10,090 nt of DNA, from the NCBI GenBank assembly GCA_964579345.1, contig CAZOHB010000094.1, positions 1-10,090 of the forward strand, read 5' to 3'. A program made the translations under genes and the position numbers. The DNA comes from RGIG5612 sp964579345 (GTDB lineage Bacteria; Bacillota; Clostridia; Lachnospirales; Lachnospiraceae). Below the pieces are notes generated by a model, which was not told the origin of the DNA, searched no databases, and saw only the letters and a list, made by a program, of their open reading frames with translations. The stretch's first letter is position 1, and the number at the start of each line of letters is the position of its first letter. Below, in pieces: positions 4,634 to 10,090 of the stretch.

Positions 4634-6172
4634 GTGGATAAACAAACACCAATCCTTCAGCTTCGAAACATCACAAAGCGGTTCGGTGACATCACGGCAA
4701 ACGAAAATGTATGTCTGGATGTTTACAAGGGAGAGATCCTTGCGCTGCTTGGAGAGAACGGAAGCGGAAAAACAACATTAATGAACATGATCTCCGGAAT
4801 CTACTTTCCGGATGAGGGAGAAATCCTTGTTGACGGAAAGCCTGTCATGATCGCGGGACCGGAAGATGCGTTCCAACTGGGAATCGGTATGATCCACCAG
4901 CATTTTAAACTGGTCGATGTGCTTACCGCTGCGGAAAATATCATTCTCGGTCTGAAAGAAAAAGGCGGTCTGGATCTCAAAAAGGCAACGGAAAAGATCA
5001 AAGAAATCTGTGATACCTATGGATTTGATATTGACCCGAACCAGAAGATCTATGACATGAGCGTTTCTCAGAAACAGACGGTAGAGATCGTAAAAGTTCT
5101 GTACCGCCATGCGGACATCCTGATCCTTGATGAGCCGACGGCAGTTCTGACACCGCAGGAGACAGAAAAACTCTTTGCGGTTCTTCGTAATATGAAAGCC
5201 GACGGAAAATCCGTCATCATCATCACGCATAAACTGAACGAGGTGCTTGCAATCTCAGACCGTGTTGCCATCCTTCGCAAGGGACATTATATCTGTGATC
5301 TGGAAACGAAGAATGCAGATGTTCAGGAACTGACAGACGCTATGGTAGGCCATACGGTTACGTTAAATATTGAGCGGCCGGAGCCGGTTGATCCAAAACC
5401 GAGAATTGTCGTTGAAGATCTTACTGTAAAGAATCATGACGGCGTGACCAAGCTGGATCATGTCAGTTTTGATGTTTGCAGCGGAGAGATCCTCGGTATT
5501 GCCGGAATCGCAGGCAGCGGTCAGAAAGAGCTGCTTGAGGCAATTGCCGGTCTTCAGCCTGCAGAAGAAGGACACATCTTCTTCGTGGAAGACGACGGTA
5601 CCCGTGAAGAGCTTCTGGGCATGGATCCGTTAAAGATCGCCGCAAAAGGTGTCTCCTTATCCTTCGTGCCGGAGGACCGGCTCGGTATGGGACTTGTCGG
5701 AAACATGGACCTTGGAGAGAACATGATGCTCCGCTCGTTTCGCAGAGGAAAGGGTATCTTTACTGACCGTAAATTCCCGTATGAGCTTGCTTCTCACGTC
5801 GTTGAGGAACTGGAGGTTAACACCCCGGGTGTTAATACGCCGGTCCGTAAGCTTTCCGGCGGAAATGTTCAGAAAGTCCTTGTCGGAAGAGAGATCGCAA
5901 GTTCTCCGATGGTCCTTTTGACCGCCTATGTTGTCAGGGGACTGGATATTAATTCATCCTATATGATCTATGATCTGATCAACAAACAAAAGAAACAGGG
6001 AGTTGCTGTTGTCTTCGTCGGAGAGGATCTGGATGTTCTTCTGGAACTCTGCGACCGTATCATGGTTCTTTGTGATGGCAAGGTCAGCGGAATCCTGGAC
6101 GGAAGAACAGCAGCAAAAAATGAAGTCGGATTTATGATGACAAAAGTCGGAGGAGGTGAGGCAGATGAATAG
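4634..6172 (+). CDS. ABC transporter ATP-binding protein, two nucleotide-binding domains (NupO/YufO type)
   Basis: The 512-residue fused ATPase energises nucleoside import on the inner face of the membrane. Domain 1 is canonical: Walker A GENGSGKT (40-47), Q-loop Gln89 (MIHQHF), signature region SVSQKQ (143-148), Walker B ILILDEP with Glu167, and switch His199. Domain 2 starts near residue 257. Its Walker A-like GIAGSGQKEL (291-300) lacks the normal Lys-Thr pair, the signature LSGGN is intact (407-411), AYVVRGLDI (431-439) replaces the usual Walker B/D-loop, and GEDLD (463-467) stands where a switch His would be. Such asymmetry, one active and one degenerate site, is typical of this sugar/nucleoside class. 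The length matches NupO (about 510). The start is GTG 4634. The stop overlaps the start of the next gene by eight bases, implying translational coupling. Confidence 0.93.
   Translation: MDKQTPILQLRNITKRFGDITANENVCLDVYKGEILALLGENGSGKTTLMNMISGIYFPDEGEILVDGKPVMIAGPEDAFQLGIGMIHQHFKLVDVLTAAENIILGLKEKGGLDLKKATEKIKEICDTYGFDIDPNQKIYDMSVSQKQTVEIVKVLYRHADILILDEPTAVLTPQETEKLFAVLRNMKADGKSVIIITHKLNEVLAISDRVAILRKGHYICDLETKNADVQELTDAMVGHTVTLNIERPEPVDPKPRIVVEDLTVKNHDGVTKLDHVSFDVCSGEILGIAGIAGSGQKELLEAIAGLQPAEEGHIFFVEDDGTREELLGMDPLKIAAKGVSLSFVPEDRLGMGLVGNMDLGENMMLRSFRRGKGIFTDRKFPYELASHVVEELEVNTPGVNTPVRKLSGGNVQKVLVGREIASSPMVLLTAYVVRGLDINSSYMIYDLINKQKKQGVAVVFVGEDLDVLLELCDRIMVLCDGKVSGILDGRTAAKNEVGFMMTKVGGGEADE
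6151..6156 (+). promoter_or_regulatory. ribosome binding site deciding the permease 1 start
   Basis: AGGAGG lies eight bases before ATG 6165. The possible in-frame GTG at 6156 overlaps this site and so cannot use it. Confidence 0.8.
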
Positions 6173-7268
6173 TACGGTAAAATCTCCTTTTGTACATATC
6201 ACAAGAAGAAAAAATATTGTCTGGTACAGGGCCTGGCTTATTCGTATCATCGCTATTGTTCTGGCTCTGATCCTTTGCGGCATCATTACAACTTTAGTTG
6301 TACATATCAACCCGATCGAGGTTTATAAGACCATGATCGCCGGCAACTTCGGCACCGCGCGTAAAGTCTGGTTTATGGGACAGGATCTTGCAACATTGCT
6401 GATCATTTCCCTCGCGCTTGCACCGGCCTTCCGGATGCGGTTCTGGAACCTCGGCGGTGACGGACAGGCGCTGATGGGATGCTTCGGAGCGGCAGCCTGC
6501 ATGATCCTTCTCAGCGGAACGATGCCGAACTGGCTCCTGCTGATCGTCATGTTTATCGCAGCAATTGCCTGCGGTATGCTGTGGGCTGTGATCCCGGCGT
6601 TCTTCAAGGCAAAATGGAACACGAACGAAACACTGTTTACGCTGATGATGAACTATCTGGCAACGCAGATCATCGCGTTCTTCGTTGTAGTATGGGAGAA
6701 TCCAAAAGGTTCGAGTAAGATCGGAATCATCAACCAGAGAACACAGCTCGGATGGCTTCCGGATATCGGCGGAAACAAATATATCCTGATCATTCTGGTC
6801 GCTGTGGTACTGGCAGTGCTGATGTTTATTTATATGCGCTATTCCAAACACGGATACGAGATCGCCGTTGTCGGCGAAAGCGAGCCGACCGCAAGATACG
6901 TCGGAATCAAAGTAAAGAAGGTCATTATCCGGACACTTCTTTTATCCGGTGCGATCTGCGGCCTCGCTGGTTTCATGATGGTGGCAAACACCAACCATAC
7001 CCTGACAACGACGCTGGTCGGCGGAAGAGGATTTACGGGCGTTATGGTTGCATGGCTTGCAAAATTCAATCCGTTCTTTATGATCCTTACAAGCTTCCTG
7101 CTGGTATTTCTGAGCAGAGGAGCTTCAGAGATTTCCACCATGTTCGGATTCAACGATTCCTTCGGATCGATCCTGACAGGTATCATCCTGTTCTTCATCA
7201 TCGGATGTGAATTCTTCCTGAATTACGAAATGCATTTCCGGAAATCCGCGAAAAAGGAGGTGGCTTAA
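6165..7268 (+). CDS. nucleoside ABC transporter permease 1 (NupP/YufP type)
   Basis: The 367-residue membrane protein belongs to the branched-chain/sugar/nucleoside permease superfamily (BPD_transp_2). It would form half of the translocation channel. After a basic cytoplasmic N-terminus (TRRKN), the first helix spans roughly residues 24-46. Family hallmarks are RFWNLGGDGQALMG (92-105), which corresponds to the conserved NxGxxGQ segment, and WNTNETLFTLMMNYLA (151-166). A GESEPTARYVGIKVKK cytoplasmic coupling loop and several further helices follow. The chosen ATG 6165 has an ideal ribosome binding site and overlaps the ATPase gene end (6165-6172). The product is slightly longer than Bacillus NupP. 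It ends three bases before the next start, within a tight operon. Confidence 0.93.
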   Translation: MNSTVKSPFVHITRRKNIVWYRAWLIRIIAIVLALILCGIITTLVVHINPIEVYKTMIAGNFGTARKVWFMGQDLATLLIISLALAPAFRMRFWNLGGDGQALMGCFGAAACMILLSGTMPNWLLLIVMFIAAIACGMLWAVIPAFFKAKWNTNETLFTLMMNYLATQIIAFFVVVWENPKGSSKIGIINQRTQLGWLPDIGGNKYILIILVAVVLAVLMFIYMRYSKHGYEIAVVGESEPTARYVGIKVKKVIIRTLLLSGAICGLAGFMMVANTNHTLTTTLVGGRGFTGVMVAWLAKFNPFFMILTSFLLVFLSRGASEISTMFGFNDSFGSILTGIILFFIIGCEFFLNYEMHFRKSAKKEVA

Positions 7269-7271
7269 GTT

Positions 7272-8261
7272 ATGTTTGATTTCGTAGCTTTTATCCCGCG
7301 TGCTGTTGTACAGGGCATCCCGCTGCTTTACGGATGTGTCGGTGAAACCATTACCGAAAAAAGCGGAAACTTAAACCTCGGAACTCCGGGTATCATGTAT
7401 GTCGGAGGAATCTGCGGTGTTATCGGTTCCTTTGTATATGAACAGAAAGCAGGAGACCACATGATCGGTGCACTTGCAATTGCGATCCCGATCCTGTGCT
7501 GCCTGATCGGCTCTTTACTCATGGGTCTGATCTACTGTTTCCTGACAGTCACACTTCGTGCAAACCAGAACGTCACCGGTCTTGCCATGACGACCTTCGG
7601 TGTCGGAATCGGCAACTTCTTCGGAGGTTCTCTGATCAAGCTGAGCGGAGCAGACGTTCCGTCCATCGCGCTTTCCAAAACGCATGCGTACATCAGCGCG
7701 ACACTTCCGTTTGCAAAGAATCTCGGCTGGTTCGGAAAGATCTTCCTGTCCTATGGTTTCCTGGCGTATGCGGCAATCGCGATGGCGATCATCGCAGCGA
7801 TTACACTGAAGAAGACCAGAGTAGGACTGAATCTGCGCGCAGTCGGCGAAAGTCCGGCAACCGCGGATGCAGCAGGCATCAATGTTATCCGCTATAAATA
7901 TGTAGCTACCTGCTTAGGCGCTATGATCTCCGGTCTCGGAGGATTGTATTATGTTATGGACTTCGCGAGCGGCGTCTGGTCCAACGACGCGTTTGGTGAC
8001 AGAGGATGGCTTGCAATCGCACTGGTTATCTTTACGATCTGGCGGCCGAACATCGCGATCTTTGCATCGATCCTTTTTGGAGGTCTCTGCATCCTTCACA
8101 TGTTCATCCCGTCAGGTACAAACCTTGCAGTAAAAGAGCTTTACAAGGGTATCCCGTATCTGGTAACGATCATCGTTCTGATCTTTACATCCCTGCGGAA
8201 TAAGAGGGAGAATCAGCCGCCTGCGAGTCTCGGACTCTCGTACTTCCGGGAAGACCGGTAG
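7272..8261 (+). CDS. nucleoside ABC transporter permease 2 (NupQ/YufQ type)
   Basis: The 329-residue polytopic membrane protein is the second permease of the importer. The hallmark of this family lies near the N-terminus: GETITEKSGNLNLGTPGIM (24-42), followed by a Gly-rich helix. Later come LRANQNVTGLAMTTFGVGIGNFFGG and the coupling loop RAVGESPATADAAGI, and the protein ends in a charged tail. The length is close to NupQ (about 319). The start is ATG 7272, eleven bases after a GGAGG (7256-7260) inside the end of permease 1. Three bases separate the two reading frames, so their translation is probably coupled. It is the last gene of the operon, followed by a long stem-loop. Both permeases together with the ATPase and lipoprotein make a complete importer. 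Confidence 0.93.
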   Translation: MFDFVAFIPRAVVQGIPLLYGCVGETITEKSGNLNLGTPGIMYVGGICGVIGSFVYEQKAGDHMIGALAIAIPILCCLIGSLLMGLIYCFLTVTLRANQNVTGLAMTTFGVGIGNFFGGSLIKLSGADVPSIALSKTHAYISATLPFAKNLGWFGKIFLSYGFLAYAAIAMAIIAAITLKKTRVGLNLRAVGESPATADAAGINVIRYKYVATCLGAMISGLGGLYYVMDFASGVWSNDAFGDRGWLAIALVIFTIWRPNIAIFASILFGGLCILHMFIPSGTNLAVKELYKGIPYLVTIIVLIFTSLRNKRENQPPASLGLSYFREDR

Positions 8262-8278
8262 CGGCACAGTCATTGCTT

Positions 8279-8328
8279 AAAAGCTGTGCTTTGTGAATGT
8301 GTAAGACATACATAAAGTACAGCTTTTA
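8279..8328 (+). terminator. long stem-loop ending the transporter operon
   Basis: The arms at 8279-8300 and 8306-8327 pair over 22 positions around the loop GTAAG, with two G-U pairs and one A-A mismatch. The right arm ends AGCTTTT (8321-8327), followed by ATATA. The T-run is short and partly inside the stem, so the hairpin may act as much for 3'-end protection as for termination. Confidence 0.65.
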
Positions 8329-8342
8329 TATACATATGGGGG

Positions 8343-8376
8343 CGGTTCCTTTTCAGAATTGATTGGGGACCGTTTT
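8343..8376 (+). terminator. second terminator behind the transporter operon
   Basis: CGGTTCCT (8343-8350) pairs with GGGGACCG (8365-8372), with two G-U pairs. TTTT follows at 8373-8376, with further Ts after a C. The 14-base loop makes it weaker than average. It probably backs up the stem-loop at 8279-8328. Confidence 0.55.
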
Positions 8377-8388
8377 CATTTCAGGAGT

Positions 8389-8419
8389 AAAAAAGCCTTC
8401 CGTTTTTGCGGAAGGCTTT
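8389..8419 (-). terminator. intrinsic terminator of the RNase H / L,D-transpeptidase transcript
   Basis: AAAGCCTTCCG (8392-8402) pairs with CGGAAGGCTTT (8409-8419) around a six-base loop. On the minus strand the hairpin is followed by six Ts (complement of 8389-8394). It lies 21 bp beyond the minus-strand stop codon at 8441. The plus-strand side ends TTTC, so it may also stop leftover readthrough from the transporter operon. Confidence 0.9.
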
Positions 8420-8440
8420 CGTAGTCAGAACAATCTGCAG

Positions 8441-9592
8441 TTATTCAACGATCACGTAAACATCTTTATAAGCATGGGAAGGACCGACATCGCAGCTGAC
8501 ACGGACCTGATAGACACCGGCGGTATTGGTATCACAGTCACCGGAAACGGTCACGTATGCGGAAAGATCATTCTCATAGTTGTCTTTCGCAGTCACTGCG
8601 GAAAGCACGGCTTCTTTCGCATCTGCGGAGCCTTTTTCCACCGTTACGCTGTTTTCCACTTTCAGATCGATCGTATATTTGTGCCATGGGTTTTCGCTGA
8701 TCGGATCGGTCGGATCCCATCCGCGTACTTCTTCGATATCTTCCGGAATACGGATCGGCGTTGGCTTTTCCATCGGAAGTTCTTCGTTTTCATCATAATA
8801 GATCACGACTTCCGTACCGTTTGCGCAAAGCTCTCCGAGCCAGCGGCAGTCTGCTGTGCACATACGGATACATCCCATGGAAGCATAGTCGCCAAGCTTG
8901 TTATATTCTTCATATTCGAGCGTTCCGTGATCGGTCTCAAAATACGGGACCGAATGGAACATGATGTCGTTGTTGATGCCGTCGATGATACGGTAAGCAT
9001 AAAGGCCTTCCGTTCCGTCCGCCATATAACACCATTCATTTTCAGGGAGGATGATCCATTCTCCTAAATAGAAGGTGCCTTCCGGCGTTTCATGTCCGTC
9101 GCGTCTTCCGGTAGAGCAGGCAAGGACGCGTACGGCTTTTCCGTCCGCATCATATACGGTTACTGCGTTCAGCGCCGTGTTGACATGAATGCTGTAGCTT
9201 GCATCGGTACCGACAACAGGGATCTCATCCGTAACGGCAATATCGTCATGGGAAACCGTGGCTTCCACATACTCAGCGGGAATATCGTCTTTGGATGTTC
9301 CGCTGCCGGAATCTGTCTGTGAAGAATTTTCTGACGGAGCAGAAGAAGAACCTGCCGGGTTCTGATTCTTTTTATTTGAGCAGGAAGCTGCAATGATCAC
9401 AACGATTGCGATCACAAGCACAGCAGCGATCAGGATCGTCAGGATCCGGATACGTTTCCGCTGTTTCTGCAGACGTTCTCTTTCTGCTCTGGCAGCTCTG
9501 CGTCTTTGCATTTCCTGCTGCGAAGGACGTCCCTGTGCGGAACTGTTTCTGGTTTGATTTCTGTTTGAATTGTTAGGGTATCTGGAACTCAA
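8441..9592 (-). CDS. membrane-anchored L,D-transpeptidase-like (YkuD) protein with C-terminal Ig-like domain
   Basis: The 383-residue protein should act on peptidoglycan outside the cell, forming or modifying 3-3 cross-links. Residues 1-48 are polar then strongly basic (RRRAARAERERLQKQRKRIR) and cytoplasmic. One membrane helix spans about 49-69. A Ser/Gly/Asn/Gln-rich linker runs to about 102. The YkuD domain (about 131-267) includes SIHVNTALNAVTVYDADGKA, STGRRDGHETPEGTFYLGEW, IMFHSVPY with His213, and the nucleophile motif SMGCIRM with Cys241 and Arg243. The usual SHGC histidine is Met239. The last ~75 residues look like a bacterial Ig-like (DUF5011-type) domain, ending YQVRVSCDVGPSHAYKDVYVIVE. 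The start is TTG at 9590-9592, with AAGGAG seven bases away; no ATG fits as well. It lies 21 bp downstream of the RNase H gene and likely shares its transcript. The enzymatic role is inferred from the family. Confidence 0.9.
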   Translation of the reverse strand: MSSRYPNNSNRNQTRNSSAQGRPSQQEMQRRRAARAERERLQKQRKRIRILTILIAAVLVIAIVVIIAASCSNKKNQNPAGSSSAPSENSSQTDSGSGTSKDDIPAEYVEATVSHDDIAVTDEIPVVGTDASYSIHVNTALNAVTVYDADGKAVRVLACSTGRRDGHETPEGTFYLGEWIILPENEWCYMADGTEGLYAYRIIDGINNDIMFHSVPYFETDHGTLEYEEYNKLGDYASMGCIRMCTADCRWLGELCANGTEVVIYYDENEELPMEKPTPIRIPEDIEEVRGWDPTDPISENPWHKYTIDLKVENSVTVEKGSADAKEAVLSAVTAKDNYENDLSAYVTVSGDCDTNTAGVYQVRVSCDVGPSHAYKDVYVIVE

Positions 9593-9599
9593 AATAAAA

Positions 9600-9605
9600 C
9601 TCCTT
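9600..9605 (-). promoter_or_regulatory. ribosome binding site selecting the TTG start of the YkuD gene
   Basis: On the minus strand AAGGAG (complement of 9600-9605) lies seven bases before TTG 9592. The strong site at ideal distance is the main reason for accepting this uncommon start codon. Confidence 0.8.
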
Positions 9606-9613
9606 GTAAAAGA

Positions 9614-10048
9614 TTAAAGATTGCCGACGGCTTCCTTTGCGAGTTTGTCGGCAAGATCATTATAAACATCTCCGGAATGAGCTTCTACTTTCACAAATGT
9701 GATATTCAGAGATTTGCTCATCTCCCGGTAAAAGTCACGGTATTTCTGCGTCCATTTCTTTTTTGCTTTCCATTCGCCCGTACACCATTTTGCGATTCCT
9801 TCATAATCATGGTAGATCACAAGGTCTTTATAGCCGCGGGCAGCAGCACTTTTCATGGCCTGCGCAGCGCCCATGATCTCGCCGGCGACATTTCGCATTT
9901 CGGCAAGTTCCGGCTCGGAAAAACTTTTGGAAAGCTGAACCGTAACAGGGCTTCCGTCTTCCGCTGTCTCTTCTGTAAACAAAACGACTCCATAGCCGAA
10001 TCGCTTTGTATTGATATTATAGCTTCCGTCAACATAGGCAACAGACAT
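9614..10048 (-). CDS. rnhA: ribonuclease H, type 1
   Basis: The enzyme cleaves the RNA strand of RNA-DNA hybrids, in the cytoplasm, helping to remove R-loops and replication primers. The 144-residue product has the full type 1 catalytic set in order: Asp7 (YVDGSY), Glu57 (AGEIMGA), Asp81 (YHDYEGIAKW) and Asp134 (NDLADKLAKEA), plus the auxiliary His124 (VEAHSGD). The basic, tryptophan-rich WCTGEWKAKKKWTQKY (88-103) resembles the substrate-handling basic protrusion. The length is close to the usual ~150 residues, and no extra hybrid-binding domain is present. The start is ATG at 10046-10048, with AAAGGA on the minus strand (complement of 10058-10063) nine bases upstream. It is the first gene of the minus-strand pair within the window. 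The upstream region is cut by the window end and no promoter is convincing. Confidence 0.94.
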   Translation of the reverse strand: MSVAYVDGSYNINTKRFGYGVVLFTEETAEDGSPVTVQLSKSFSEPELAEMRNVAGEIMGAAQAMKSAAARGYKDLVIYHDYEGIAKWCTGEWKAKKKWTQKYRDFYREMSKSLNITFVKVEAHSGDVYNDLADKLAKEAVGNL

Positions 10049-10090
10049 GTATGCAGGTCCTTTCAGAGATTAATAAACGCGGATGTTATT

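Noticed and set aside
4627..4641. Four-codon ATG frame overlapping the ATPase start, as a regulatory leader peptide
   Set aside because: The ribosome binding site is only one base from this ATG, far too close; the same site is ideally spaced for GTG 4634.
8363..9067. 234-residue plus-strand frame opposite the YkuD gene
   Set aside because: It begins in the terminator region and is the antisense shadow of a protein with recognisable catalytic motifs; no domain is visible in it.
9380..9592. Lipobox-like AASC (Cys71) after the membrane helix of the YkuD protein
   Set aside because: The hydrophobic segment starts after a 48-residue basic N-terminus and is long, which fits a type II membrane anchor better than a lipoprotein signal.

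Overview
The window looks like chromosomal DNA from a low-to-moderate GC Firmicute, most likely a gut Lachnospiraceae (Clostridia). This rests on protein style: a C_GCAxxG_C_C family protein, a YkuD enzyme with an S-M-G-C active site, a BMP-type nucleoside ABC transporter, a purine-riboswitch-controlled xpt gene, strong AGGAGG-type ribosome binding sites, and GTG and TTG starts. It is an inference, since no rRNA or species marker is present.

Layout. Positions 1-250 hold a tRNA-Leu(UAA) gene, preceded by three small inverted repeats and followed by a strong terminator. Positions 183-384 carry a family of hairpin-forming repeats: two near-identical 58-bp tandem copies and a shortened inverted relic abutting the tRNA. 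A 22-bp perfect inverted repeat copies the junction between the tRNA 3' end and this relic. Positions 496-879 encode a small cysteine-rich C_GCAxxG_C_C protein. It converges on a minus-strand MFS transporter gene (960-2123), and the two share a bidirectional terminator.

The centre is a purine-salvage unit on the plus strand. A good promoter (2263-2291) drives a leader containing a guanine-class purine riboswitch aptamer (2349-2444) with an unusually large insertion in loop L2. The leader also contains an antiterminator and an intrinsic terminator (2456-2505). Next come xpt (xanthine phosphoribosyltransferase), a BMP-family lipoprotein, a double-domain ATPase and two permeases. The last four genes have the same order as the Bacillus nupNOPQ (yufNOPQ) guanosine transporter. 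No terminator is evident between xpt and the lipoprotein gene, so one guanine-sensing leader may govern both nucleoside uptake and base salvage. Stem-loops between xpt and the lipoprotein gene, and between the lipoprotein and ATPase genes, could tune relative expression. A long stem-loop and a second hairpin close the operon near 8279-8376.

Positions 8389-10048 hold a minus-strand pair: a type 1 ribonuclease H, then, 21 bp downstream, a membrane-anchored L,D-transpeptidase-like (YkuD) protein with a C-terminal Ig-like domain and its own terminator.

Most genes are ordinary. The clearest candidates for something not routinely catalogued are the L2-expanded guanine riboswitch and the hairpin repeat family at the tRNA-Leu locus.
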